Source of the DNA: Aerococcaceae bacterium DSM 111021
Lineage (GTDB): Bacteria; Bacillota; Bacilli; Lactobacillales; Aerococcaceae
Length of the DNA: 64,000 bases
Reading direction: 5' to 3'
Assembly (NCBI GenBank): GCA_020112395.1
Contig: JACCEK010000002.1
Coordinates: 372,001-436,000, forward strand
In this document: one piece after another, positions 37,869 through 46,453 of the stretch
Position numbering within the stretch: position 1 is the stretch's first letter
Layout: every line of letters begins with the position of its first letter
The notes under the pieces: generated by a model
Told to the model about the DNA's origin: nothing
Database searches by the model: none
The model's input: the letters and a program-made list of their open reading frames with translations, nothing else
Made by a program: the position numbers and the translations under genes

Positions 37869-38777
37869 ATGACACTTAAACAATATATCTTACTTTCGCA
37901 AATGGAATACGCCACGACCAGTTTTTTTCCTGGTTTTATGGGGATCTTGTATGCCTGGTATAATTATGGAACTTTCCGTCTGGGTTTTTCCATTTTAGGC
38001 TTACTCACAGTCGTCATCTTTTATCTGGCTATCGGCATCCGCGATACTTACTTGGATTATGACATCACAGATCATAAAAATACAGATTCTCCCCAAGAAG
38101 TAATGGTGGGTAAAGAAAGTATACCTCTTAAAAATATTCGGTTAGCCTATTATCTTACTGGTGGTGTTGCTTTAGCTATTGGTTTATTTTTAGTTCTTCA
38201 GACATCTCTTATCTTATTTTATATCGGCTTTGGCGGGATGTTGATTGGCATTCTCTATACCTTCGGCCCTCTCCCCATCTCGAGCACGCCATTCGGTGAT
38301 TTCTTCATCGGGTTGGCCATGGGCTTTGGAATTTTTACAGCCATGCTTTATGTTAATGCATTTGACGTTATTCAATTTGACTGGCTATCAATCACGCTGC
38401 TCATCGTTGCGTCCATCCCGACAGCGATTACGGTGATGTCCGTCTCACTCGCTAATAACATTTGTGATTTAGAAGAAGATATAGAAGATGGCCGCTTTAC
38501 GCTGCCTTATCATATCAGCATAGATAAAGAGCTCGTTATTTTCAAATCCTTTTATTATGCCGGCTACATCGCCATTATTTTTTCGGTCATTTTTGGGACC
38601 TTCCCAAGACTTGTAACGTTGTCTTTGTTAACATTCCCATACGTCTTAAAGAACATTCGCATTTTTATGAACGAACAAGATAAAAAGACAACTTTTCTGA
38701 CGACAATTTACAATTCAATTGTCATTCCTATTCCACTCATATTGACTTTTTTCTTAGGGGCTTGGCTGGACCTTTGA
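37869..38777 (+). CDS. UbiA-family prenyltransferase (MenA/DmkA-like)
   Basis: 302 aa with about eight or nine membrane helices. First aspartate motif GIRDTYLDYDITDHKNTD (about 56-73) and second NNICDLEEDIEDGRFTLP (about 196-213) bind the prenyl diphosphate through Mg2+. Attaches the polyprenyl chain to an aromatic acceptor such as 1,4-dihydroxy-2-naphthoate in the membrane. Strong AAAGGAG Shine-Dalgarno; operon with the polyprenyl synthase. Similar pairs serve extracellular electron transfer or respiration-capable lactic acid bacteria, by family analogy. Confidence 0.85.
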   Translation: MTLKQYILLSQMEYATTSFFPGFMGILYAWYNYGTFRLGFSILGLLTVVIFYLAIGIRDTYLDYDITDHKNTDSPQEVMVGKESIPLKNIRLAYYLTGGVALAIGLFLVLQTSLILFYIGFGGMLIGILYTFGPLPISSTPFGDFFIGLAMGFGIFTAMLYVNAFDVIQFDWLSITLLIVASIPTAITVMSVSLANNICDLEEDIEDGRFTLPYHISIDKELVIFKSFYYAGYIAIIFSVIFGTFPRLVTLSLLTFPYVLKNIRIFMNEQDKKTTFLTTIYNSIVIPIPLILTFFLGAWLDL

Positions 38778-38807
38778 CTATACTTCTTAATCCTTAAACG
38801 GGAAAAA

Positions 38808-38860
38808 AATAACCAGTGATGATTTGAAGGTTGCCTCCTTCAATACACATTACTGATTAT
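38808..38860. terminator. bidirectional terminator between convergent genes
   Basis: AATAACCAGTgATG...TGAAGG and CTCCTTCA...ACATtACTGaTTATT form a long stem with A/T runs on both sides. Confidence 0.75.
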
Positions 38861-38903
38861 TATTTATTTATTCGAGTACTCCTCATTCAGCTGATGCTCT
38901 CTA

Positions 38904-39395
38904 TTAATGAATTAGCTCACTCTTTTCTAAATCAATCCTACAAGCCTCATAAATCTCTTTTAAAACATCTTGGAGAGGCTTGTCTGTTGAAATGACATAA
39001 TCACTACTTTTAAAGATTTGTTCTTCAAAGGTCACTTTATCACTTACAATTTTTGACCATTCATCTTCTGTTTTTCCAAATGGATTGTTCTCTCTATTTT
39101 GGATTCTTTCTTTCATAACCTCTAGAGGGGCAGTTAAAGAAATGACAAAATCTAGATAAGGATAAATATGTATTTGATTGATTGTAGTTCCTGCTAAAAA
39201 AACGACTTCTTTCTCGTGAAGAGTTATAAAATCTATTATTTTTGTTGTATCCATTAGATAGTCTTCTTCTTTAACATCATAATTAATCCAGCCACTGTTG
39301 TCTAAGTCAACCGTTAAAAACCCCTCTACTTTTAATTGATTTAAGATGGTGGATTTACCAACCCCTGACATACCAGTTAGCAACACTTTTTGCAT
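38904..39395 (-). CDS. small P-loop nucleotide kinase-like protein
   Basis: 163 aa. Walker A TGMSGVGKST (about 7-16), then DLDNSGW, a VVFLAGTT strand and an arginine-containing lid (ERIQNRENNPFG), as in shikimate/adenylate kinase-like or AAA_18-type proteins. The phosphate acceptor is unknown. Convergent with the prenyltransferase gene and not in an operon. Confidence 0.75.
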   Translation of the reverse strand: MQKVLLTGMSGVGKSTILNQLKVEGFLTVDLDNSGWINYDVKEEDYLMDTTKIIDFITLHEKEVVFLAGTTINQIHIYPYLDFVISLTAPLEVMKERIQNRENNPFGKTEDEWSKIVSDKVTFEEQIFKSSDYVISTDKPLQDVLKEIYEACRIDLEKSELIH

Positions 39396-39675
39396 TCATC
39401 CTCATTCCTTCCTACTATTTTAAGTTTGTCCTTCACGGATGACGGACTCACGAATGATTTTTATCATTACTTGTGATACGTCTCATTCTTTACCATTGAA
39501 TACAAATGTGACAAGCTTTTAAAATCATAGAGCGAACCCGTATCAGATTGTGCTGTGGTTTTACGAAAAAACCTCATCTATTTGTGGTATGGCTGTTCCA
39601 TTATAATGCGACACCTTCTTTTCCAGCAAGTTTACCGACGGATGTGTGACGGTTTGGTTTTGGGAAATATTAGCC

Positions 39676-39719
39676 AGAAAAAAAGTACATCTCAGGGGTT
39701 AAACCTTGATGTACTTTCT
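39676..39719 (-). terminator. terminator of the tRNA gene
   Basis: AGAAAGTACATC ... GATGTACTTTTTTTCT on the minus strand, directly downstream of the tRNA. The remainder of 39396-39675 shows no gene. Confidence 0.8.
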
Positions 39720-39731
39720 AAATTAATGTGA

Positions 39732-39804
39732 TACCGGCTATAGGGATCGAACCTACGGCCCCCGCGTTACGAGTGCGATGCTCTACCAACTGAACTAAAC
39801 CGGC
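39732..39804 (-). tRNA. tRNA-Thr (anticodon CGT)
   Basis: 73 nt; acceptor arm GCCGGTT/AGCCGGT (two G-T pairs), D-arm GTTC-AGTTGGTA-GAGC, anticodon loop CTCGTAA, T-arm GTAGG-TTCGATC-CCTAT, discriminator A, no encoded CCA. Reads ACG threonine codons. The anticodon stem TCGCA/CGCGG has an A-C mismatch next to the loop and a T-G end pair, which is unusual. Confidence 0.9.
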
Positions 39805-39882
39805 ATTCTTTGTGTTTTGAACTAAAGAGAATATTATAAACCTTTCAGCGAAAAATAACACAGATAGTTTTCAGTTTCAAGC

Positions 39883-41202
39883 TCATTCCTCTAGCTCAGG
39901 ATGGTTAATCCCTAGAATACGTTGTTGGCGTTCCTCGATATTTTGAATATCTAGTCTTTCCGTAAAATTGGGACTCGTTAGATTAAACAGATAATTACTG
40001 TAATCCTTAATATAGTTTAGCTTCTTCGGATGTGCAGAATAAGCAACTGTCAACAAAGAGTCAAACAGTGCCACCACTCCAGAAATATCTTGCTTCATAT
40101 AGTGAATTAATTGCCAATAACTTTCATATAAGTCTTTTGGAAAATTATTGAAATCATAAATCACGTTACCTCCCGAAGAAAATGTCTCATCAGTGTCTTC
40201 GCCCATCACCACAAACCTTCCTGGTATACTGGCAAATTTTGAATCCAACAAAGCCTTGTAGTTTAAGATATAAATGGCGGTATTAGGATCATTTATGCCT
40301 GGCGAAACCGCCCTCAGAGCTACTTCAATCAATTTAGCTCGAGCAAAATTTGGATCGTACATAGAAGAAGGTTTTTCTTCATAAGTTAGGGTGCGGTTTA
40401 TTGCCGCTTGGAGCTGTGATTCATCTTTAACTTTTCGGTTAGTGTATAAATCGACTAGTGGCTGATTTGCGGAAATAAACTCTCCTATTCTTAGATGTAG
40501 CACTATGGTGCCTTTGAATTCCTTGCTCAGTTCAACTAGTCGATTAAAATTAATATATTCAACATAACCACTCTCGTTAGCCTTTACTGTGAAGATGTGT
40601 AGCGTGTCTATTTGAGGAAGATGATCCAACAAAGGCATTTCTTGAAAGTATTCAATCGTTTCATCCGCAACTGACTCGGCCTCCTTGTACAATTTAGTCA
40701 CAAGATGGTTCAATTGTACGGATATTGCCACATTATAAACGAACTTCGTAAAATAAAAAACGCAGGCAAGGGCGTACAATAAGGCAATGGAGGCCGAAAC
40801 AACCAAATATTCATCTTCTGAATTGCGCATAAAAAACAAAGAGGAAAGACAATAAATAAAACCACCAAGAAAAATCCCCAAAGTTTGCATAGATGTTTTC
40901 TGTAAGAGAAAATTCTCAACAGTCCGGGGACTGAAATTAGATGAGTAGAACGAAATGACCGATAACATCGTCCCAAACGTGAAGGTTGCCACTGAAAAAA
41001 GGGAACCCGCTAGCAGGCTCAAGATTGATTTGGCCAGATTGACGCTCGTTAGAAAAACAGTCGGGAAATAGTCCACCACATTTATCATTCTGGTGTCGAG
41101 CAAGATAACACCAATCGCTAAAATGAAAGAAAAGAGCACGCTCCCTCCTAGAATAAGCCAAATACGTTTATCTTCAAAAAATAAGCCAAATGCCTTGACC
41201 AT
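39883..41202 (-). CDS. DUF2254 family membrane protein
   Basis: 439 aa. Four membrane helices in the N-terminal 160 residues, then a soluble domain with the family hallmark EVALRAVSPGINDPNTA (about 292-308). Function unknown. Start fixed by AAAGGAGGGG. Not in a clear operon; 70 bp downstream of a DUF4385 gene on the same strand, so the two may be transcribed together. Confidence 0.85.
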   Translation of the reverse strand: MVKAFGLFFEDKRIWLILGGSVLFSFILAIGVILLDTRMINVVDYFPTVFLTSVNLAKSILSLLAGSLFSVATFTFGTMLSVISFYSSNFSPRTVENFLLQKTSMQTLGIFLGGFIYCLSSLFFMRNSEDEYLVVSASIALLYALACVFYFTKFVYNVAISVQLNHLVTKLYKEAESVADETIEYFQEMPLLDHLPQIDTLHIFTVKANESGYVEYINFNRLVELSKEFKGTIVLHLRIGEFISANQPLVDLYTNRKVKDESQLQAAINRTLTYEEKPSSMYDPNFARAKLIEVALRAVSPGINDPNTAIYILNYKALLDSKFASIPGRFVVMGEDTDETFSSGGNVIYDFNNFPKDLYESYWQLIHYMKQDISGVVALFDSLLTVAYSAHPKKLNYIKDYSNYLFNLTSPNFTERLDIQNIEERQQRILGINHPELEE

Positions 41203-41273
41203 GTTCTATAACCCCTCCTTTGATAGAATTATTTTCTCTATTATACCACTCGCTCCTTAGGAATATCTTCTTT

Positions 41274-41720
41274 TCAGCCGTACTTTTTCTGATGTTCTTT
41301 CTTCAACTTTAAATACGCTTCATTTTCCCTCACAATTTTCCACTTCTCTTCAAAAATGGTAGCTGACTTTGCTTTTTCTTCGTCTATTATTCTTTCTTTT
41401 ATGTCGCCATTTTCATCATATTTGCGACCACCTTTGTAATTGGCGTAACGTCTAGATCTAGTGTAGCCCATTTGAAGAAACTTCCGACTCATATCCATAC
41501 CCACAAAATCACCGGCTGCCTGGTAATCCAAAAACAGCTGGTAGATTTTGTCAGAAGATACTTTAGCAATTTCTGGAGTCTTAAAACGCCAATGTGGTAG
41601 TATCTCGCTTTTATAAGGTTCTACCAGAAGCACCCCTTGTTCTCCTCGGCCCACTCGATACAATTCAGGCTGGTCCTGGAAGTTTATCTGAGCGAAATCC
41701 AGTTCATAATCAAAGGCCAT
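41274..41720 (-). CDS. DUF4385 family protein
   Basis: 148 aa from ATG 41720, preceded by GAGGGGGG. Segments typical of the family: YRVGRGEQGVLLVEPYKSEILPHWRFKTP, then DFVGMDMSRKFLQMGYTRSRRYANYKGGRKY (given in parts: VGRGEQGVL, HWRFKTP, GMDMSRKFLQMG, YTRSRRYANY). Function unknown. Soluble and basic at the C-terminus. Confidence 0.8.
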   Translation of the reverse strand: MAFDYELDFAQINFQDQPELYRVGRGEQGVLLVEPYKSEILPHWRFKTPEIAKVSSDKIYQLFLDYQAAGDFVGMDMSRKFLQMGYTRSRRYANYKGGRKYDENGDIKERIIDEEKAKSATIFEEKWKIVRENEAYLKLKKEHQKKYG

Positions 41721-41894
41721 GTTACCCCCCTCATGTCGATCCATTTCACTTTTTCTGTTTAGTTTTGTTACTAAACATGACGTTAATTTTGTGTTCCAGG
41801 CAACTATCTTGTCTGCTCCTAACCGGAAGACAAAAAAGCTAGATTCGTAAAGGTCTCGCTAACATTTGTCTGTAAATTGTTTTTAATTTTATCA

Positions 41895-42374
41895 TCATTT
41901 ATGATACGCATGTCCCTTCATAATTCGAAACGCACGGTAAATCTGCTCGAACAACACCAAACGCATCAATTGATGTGGCAATGTAATTCGTCCAAAACTA
42001 ATGGAGAGGTCAGCTGATTGTTTCAGGGTTTTGTGTAAACCTAGTGAGCCTCCGATAATGAAGGTTACTTTGCTTTGTCCATAGACTGCATAGTCGTTTA
42101 ACTGGCTTGCTAGCTCTTCTGAGGAGATAAGCTTACCTTCGATTGCTAGGACAATAACTTTGCGACTAGGGTCTAATTTGGCCTTAATTCGGTCGGCTTC
42201 TTTGGCTAAGACAGCCTCTTCCTCTGCTTGACTCATATTCTCTTTCGTAGGCTCGTCGGCTAATTCAATAACCTTTACATTTGCGTAAGCATCGAGTCGT
42301 TTCAAGTATTCTGCAATACCCATCTTTAAGTACTTTTCTTTCAGTTTACCAACAACAATCACTTCGATATTCAT
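41895..42374 (-). CDS. rlmH: 23S rRNA (pseudouridine1915-N3)-methyltransferase RlmH
   Basis: 159 aa SPOUT methyltransferase. Begins with IEVIVVGKLKEKYL, has the SAM-binding FIIGGSLGLHKTLK trefoil-knot segment and the conserved C-terminus LFEQIYRAFRIMKGHAYHK. Acts on 70S ribosomes at helix 69. Strong Shine-Dalgarno. In many Firmicutes rlmH follows the walRK-htrA cluster; here ktrBA and the DnaA-box region lie between. Confidence 0.96.
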   Translation of the reverse strand: MNIEVIVVGKLKEKYLKMGIAEYLKRLDAYANVKVIELADEPTKENMSQAEEEAVLAKEADRIKAKLDPSRKVIVLAIEGKLISSEELASQLNDYAVYGQSKVTFIIGGSLGLHKTLKQSADLSISFGRITLPHQLMRLVLFEQIYRAFRIMKGHAYHK

Positions 42375-42468
42375 TGCTTCACTCCTTTGTCTGAATTATC
42401 ATAGCATTTATCAGATATATTTTGTATTATATTTACATTGAATAAATTATCGAAAGGAGCGGAAAGGT

Positions 42469-43845
42469 TTGGCTATTACTATAGGGAACCGAAAAATTTC
42501 GACTTCTCTTCAACTTACATTAAGCTTTGTGCTTGTCGCATTTATTGGGAGCCTAATCTTGTCTTTCCCATTTTTTCATCAACCTTCAACCGATGCGGAT
42601 TATTTCGATCACTTATTGACAGCCATCTCGCTTGTCTGTGTGTCTGGAATGGCCGCGTTACCGATTGCTGAGACATATAATCTCGCTGGTCAAGTTGTAG
42701 CTCTCTTATTGATTCAAGTTGGCGGGTTGGGAGTGATTACGATTTTGAACGTCGGAATCTTTTATATTAACCGGCGTCTTTCATTACAAGATCAGTATTT
42801 ACTGCAACAGTCTTTAAGTCGGGATACGAACAAAAATTTATTAGATTTTCTGTTATCGATTTATAAATTCACAATCGCAACTGAAATTATTGGCGCTTTG
42901 ATTATTATGTATGACTTTGTGCCACGTTTTGGACTTGCTCGTGGGGCATTTAATGCTCTATTCCTATCAATCTCATCGTTCAGTAATTCCGGGTTTCATA
43001 ATTTATATACAGATAGTTTAGAAGGTTTTTATAATAATCCTTTGATACTACTCACTGTGTCTGCCTTGGTTATTGCCGGTGGGATTGGGTTCTCTGTTTG
43101 GTTTGAACTTGTAGAGCGAGTCACTCGCTTTTTCAAAAGTCATCCACGATCATTTCGCTTGGCATTTCAACATCTCTCGGTTCACACGCGGGTGGTTTTG
43201 ATGTTTACAAGTGCCATTCTAATTTTGGGAACTGTGTTGTTTTTAGCTGCGGAATGGACAAATCCGAATACAATTGGAGAAATGTCTCCTAGCTTAAAAT
43301 TCTTGAATGCTTTCTTTAATACAACTAATACTCGTACTGCTGGATATACATCCGTGAATTATTTTGAGCTGAATCCTTTTACCAAACTTAGCTCAATGAT
43401 ACAGACAATTATTGGTGGTGCACCGGGTGGGACAGCTGGTGGGATTAAAGTGACATCTTTTGCGATCTTAGTTCTCTTATTTAAATCTGAGATTCAAAGT
43501 TACAATCATGTTGTCGCATTCAAACGTATTATCCCTTCGAGACTGGTTAAGCAAGCCGTTATTATCGTATTATTCTTTGTCATATTATTATTTACAGGAT
43601 ATGGTACGATATTACTACTGCATCCGCATCTCGATTCGTTAGATATTCTTTTTGAGACAGCGAATGCTCTAGGATCAGCGGGTATTTCTTTCAATACGAT
43701 TGTCCATTTAAATCCGATTGGTGTATCTATTATGGTTATTTTAATGATTGCTGGGCGAGTTGGACCGATTACCTTATTATTAGGTATTCTACAAAGACGT
43801 AATCAAGAAATACATTACGCAGAAACAAATATTTTCCTTGGTTAA
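42469..43845 (+). CDS. ktrB: potassium uptake membrane subunit KtrB
   Basis: 458 aa, Trk/Ktr/HKT superfamily. Four pore-loop repeats with filter glycines: VCVSGMAALP, ISSFSNSGFHNLY, NTRTAGYTSVN and GSAGISFNT, each between helices. Forms a Na+-dependent K+ channel-like uptake system gated by KtrA. TTG start at 42469 with AAAGGAG upstream. Operon with ktrA, 18 bp apart. Confidence 0.93.
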   Translation: MAITIGNRKISTSLQLTLSFVLVAFIGSLILSFPFFHQPSTDADYFDHLLTAISLVCVSGMAALPIAETYNLAGQVVALLLIQVGGLGVITILNVGIFYINRRLSLQDQYLLQQSLSRDTNKNLLDFLLSIYKFTIATEIIGALIIMYDFVPRFGLARGAFNALFLSISSFSNSGFHNLYTDSLEGFYNNPLILLTVSALVIAGGIGFSVWFELVERVTRFFKSHPRSFRLAFQHLSVHTRVVLMFTSAILILGTVLFLAAEWTNPNTIGEMSPSLKFLNAFFNTTNTRTAGYTSVNYFELNPFTKLSSMIQTIIGGAPGGTAGGIKVTSFAILVLLFKSEIQSYNHVVAFKRIIPSRLVKQAVIIVLFFVILLFTGYGTILLLHPHLDSLDILFETANALGSAGISFNTIVHLNPIGVSIMVILMIAGRVGPITLLLGILQRRNQEIHYAETNIFLG

Positions 43846-43863
43846 TATTGGAGGAGTGTCATA

Positions 43864-44529
43864 ATGAAGAAAAAAATAGTCGGTGTACTTGGTTTAGGTA
43901 TATTCGGTGAGCGCGTCGCAACGGAACTCAGTGAGTACGGTTGTGAAGTTATTGCGATTGATTCAGACGCAGCCAAAGTTCAAAAAATAGCAGAACGTGT
44001 CACTAACGCAACGATTGGTGATTTTACTGATATTGATTTGTTGCGAAACGTTGGGATTAATAACTGTGATGTCGTCGTGATTGCGACCGGTACTCACCTT
44101 GAAAGTGCTGTTCTAGCTGTGATGCACTGCAAGAGATTAGGCGTTCCTCAGATTGTAGCTAAAGCACGTAGTTTAATGTTTGAAGATGTATTATATGAAG
44201 TTGGTGTTAGTGCAGTTGTTGCACCAGAACGGGATTCAGGACATCGTCTTGCTTCAAAAATCTTACGCAACAAAATCGATGAAGTCCTACGTCTTGATGA
44301 TGATACGTCGATTATTGAATTTGAAATACCTGAAGCTTGGATTGGTAAGTTGCTCCCTGATCTTGATTTACGTCGTAAATACGAAATTAACTTGATTGGA
44401 CAACGTTCTGAGCGTGGAGAGAATTTAACGGGGATAAATGTTTCAGAGCCTCTTCCGGAAGAAGTGATTCTAGTTGGAATTGCTAACACGCATACATTTG
44501 AAAAATTTGATTATCTGGGTCAACTTTAA
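43864..44529 (+). CDS. ktrA: potassium uptake regulatory subunit KtrA (RCK protein)
   Basis: 221 aa. An N-terminal RCK/Rossmann domain with GLGIFGERVA (about 10-19) and the D-containing strand IAIDSDAAKV, and a C-terminal TrkA-C domain from about 135. Binds ATP/ADP and often c-di-AMP in the TrkA-C part, gating KtrB. Clear Shine-Dalgarno GGAGGAG. Confidence 0.93.
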   Translation: MKKKIVGVLGLGIFGERVATELSEYGCEVIAIDSDAAKVQKIAERVTNATIGDFTDIDLLRNVGINNCDVVVIATGTHLESAVLAVMHCKRLGVPQIVAKARSLMFEDVLYEVGVSAVVAPERDSGHRLASKILRNKIDEVLRLDDDTSIIEFEIPEAWIGKLLPDLDLRRKYEINLIGQRSERGENLTGINVSEPLPEEVILVGIANTHTFEKFDYLGQL

Positions 44530-44532
44530 TTT

Positions 44533-44570
44533 AAAAAAACTCACTTCATACTTTGTGAAGTGAGTTTTTT
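44533..44570 (+). terminator. terminator of ktrBA
   Basis: AAAAAACTCACTTCA-tactt-TGTGAAGTGAGTTTTTT. Confidence 0.85.
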
Positions 44571-44584
44571 ATTTTCACTTAAAG

Positions 44585-44864
44585 TTATCAACAGGAATAA
44601 ATAAATATTATTTTGAATTTTGTGTATTAGATTTCGGTTTATTTAATAAAGCGCTCTTTTTTGAGTTATCCACTGGCCGGTTGTGCATAACTCTGTGTAT
44701 AACTCATTTTTCTGTGGACAACTCGTATAATTTTCATATTTATTTTATATTTTTTATAGTTATTCACTACTTAAATATATATTTATTCACTTATCCACAC
44801 TTTTTAACAGTTATACACAATAATCGGGGTGTTTTCTGTTTATAACTGTTTTTCTTGTTGATAA
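44585..44864. other. cluster of DnaA-box-like 9-mers with AT-rich centre (origin-like region)
   Basis: Within 280 bp are a perfect TTATCCACA (44791-44799), three TTATNCACA forms (44682-44690 minus, 44694-44702 minus, 44811-44819 plus) and six one- or two-mismatch forms (44585, 44666, 44713 minus, 44760, 44783, 44856 minus). An AT-only stretch (about 44726-44760 and 44770-44785) lies inside. The region is between two convergent terminators. No dnaA or dnaN gene is in the window, and nearly all genes to the right point towards this site. It may be a second or separated origin element, or a DnaA-titrating or regulatory site. Confidence 0.65.
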
Positions 44865-44944
44865 CTCGCTATTATGAATTTATACTCATTTATACTTTTC
44901 ACAAGAAGAATCCTATAGCTATTCTAAAATATTTAAGTGTGCAC

Positions 44945-44984
44945 AAAATAAACGGTCTAGCATTATTGCTAAACCGTTTATTTT
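44945..44984 (-). terminator. terminator of htrA
   Basis: AAAATAAACGGTTTAGC-aataat-GCTAGACCGTTTATTTT on the minus strand (one mismatch). Confidence 0.85.
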
Positions 44985-45073
44985 CGTTTATTTATATCAC
45001 TAACGCTTAGGAGAAGTGATAATAGGAATTAATTTTTGAATGAGGGGTAAGTTCATTCAATTTATTTACTGTA

Positions 45074-46315
45074 TTAATCTTGTGGTTGTGACTCTTGTGC
45101 TGGTTGAGTGTTCGCAGTAGGCGCTGCATCTAGGGTCACTTCAACTTGTTGCTCTTCACCACCACGGATAACAGTCAGCGTCACTGTATCTCCAACTTGG
45201 TATTTATATAACAATTGACGTAAAACTTGTCCATCAGTGACAGGTTCGTCATTGATTGCTGTAATGACATCAAATTGTTCAACGCCCGCTGCTGCAGCTG
45301 ATGAATTCGCCATTACATCAACTACTACAGTTCCATCAGTCATATCTTCCGCTAGACCGAGGTCTTGAACACGCGTTTCTAATGCAAAGTAATTTAAGTT
45401 TACAGTCGTTGTTCCAAGTACTGGACGAACGACTTCACCATTCGCTTCCAACTGCTCGATAATTTGTTGAACATCATTACTTGGAATCGCAAAGCCCATA
45501 CCTTCTACAGTTGACGTTGCAATCTTGCTTGAGTTAATTCCAATTAATTGACCATTCGAATTAACAAGTGCTCCACCAGAGTTTCCTGGGTTAATCGCTG
45601 CATCGGTTTGTAGTAATGTCATTTCCCAGTCTTCAGTTCCGTCACCATCAGTATCAATTGGTAATAAACGGTTTAGCCCTGAGACAATTCCTTGTGTTAC
45701 GGTCGAAGCAAACGTTGATGAATCTAATGGTGATCCGATTGCGATTGCAATACTACCAACTTGTGTATCATCAGAGTTTGCGAATTCAATCACATCCGTT
45801 ACGCTTTCAGATGAGATTTGTAATACAGCTAAATCACTTAATAAATCTGATCCTACTTCTGTCGCTTCAATTTGTGTTCCGTCAGCTAGCGTTACTTCTA
45901 GTGAGTCATGGCCAGCAATTACATGATTGTTTGTGACAACATACGCTGTGTCACCATCTACCTTATAAACTACGCCACTCCCTGTCCCAACTAAAACGGG
46001 TTCTTGTTGTATATCTTCAAGTTGTAATCCTTGCCCCTCAATATAACCGCGTTGGCCAAATGGGTTCGATTGGATTGTTTGATAATTCCCAACGGATACA
46101 ACCGCCTCTTGGGTTTCTTGAACAGTTTGGGTTATAGTCGATTCAAATTCAATTAAGTCTTCTTGAGAGTAAGCTGTTGGTTGATTATTCCGTAATAGAC
46201 CAAAACCTAGGACACTGACTAATGATAATACAAGCACAGTTCCCATAATTCCGCCAAATACGCTTCGCCAAAAGTGTGACGATTGAGTTTCGGTAGGTTG
46301 GTTATTCTTTTTCAT
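45074..46315 (-). CDS. htrA: HtrA/DegP-type serine protease
   Basis: About 413 aa. N-terminal membrane anchor (about 17-42), protease domain with the triad in VVTNNHVIAGHD, SDLLSDLAVLQIS and NPGNSGGALVNSNG, and one C-terminal PDZ domain (from about 300: VVVDVMANSSAAAAGVEQFDVI). A surface quality-control protease. ATG 46315 is seven bases after GAAAGGAAG. Upstream are a TATAAT box (46403-46408), a TTAAG-N5-TTAAG direct repeat (46411-46425) and then the 41-bp repeat array. It is separated from yycJ by that array and a terminator, so it is its own transcript. Confidence 0.95.
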   Translation of the reverse strand: MKKNNQPTETQSSHFWRSVFGGIMGTVLVLSLVSVLGFGLLRNNQPTAYSQEDLIEFESTITQTVQETQEAVVSVGNYQTIQSNPFGQRGYIEGQGLQLEDIQQEPVLVGTGSGVVYKVDGDTAYVVTNNHVIAGHDSLEVTLADGTQIEATEVGSDLLSDLAVLQISSESVTDVIEFANSDDTQVGSIAIAIGSPLDSSTFASTVTQGIVSGLNRLLPIDTDGDGTEDWEMTLLQTDAAINPGNSGGALVNSNGQLIGINSSKIATSTVEGMGFAIPSNDVQQIIEQLEANGEVVRPVLGTTTVNLNYFALETRVQDLGLAEDMTDGTVVVDVMANSSAAAAGVEQFDVITAINDEPVTDGQVLRQLLYKYQVGDTVTLTVIRGGEEQQVEVTLDAAPTANTQPAQESQPQD

Positions 46316-46410
46316 TAGCATCTTCCTTTCATATTTATATTACATATTATATATTACCAAGCATTTGTGAATCATTTATGAAAATTTATCACTTAAATTT
46401 GGATTATAAC

Positions 46411-46425
46411 CTTAAGATACCTTAA
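46411..46425 (-). promoter_or_regulatory. direct repeat TTAAG-N5-TTAAG upstream of htrA
   Basis: Minus strand TTAAGGTATCTTAAG (46411-46425), two bases upstream of a TATAAT-like -10 (46403-46408). It resembles the direct-repeat sites of response regulators such as CiaR (TTTAAG-N5-TTTAAG) that control htrA in streptococci, but the period here is 10 rather than 11 bp. Role inferred only. Confidence 0.4.
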
Positions 46426-46453
46426 TCTTTATGACATTGAGTTAATAAAACAG

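Noticed and set aside
44585-44864. Declaring this the chromosomal oriC
   Set aside because: dnaA/dnaN are not adjacent, and gene direction to the right is opposite to the usual leading-strand bias; kept only as an origin-like cluster.
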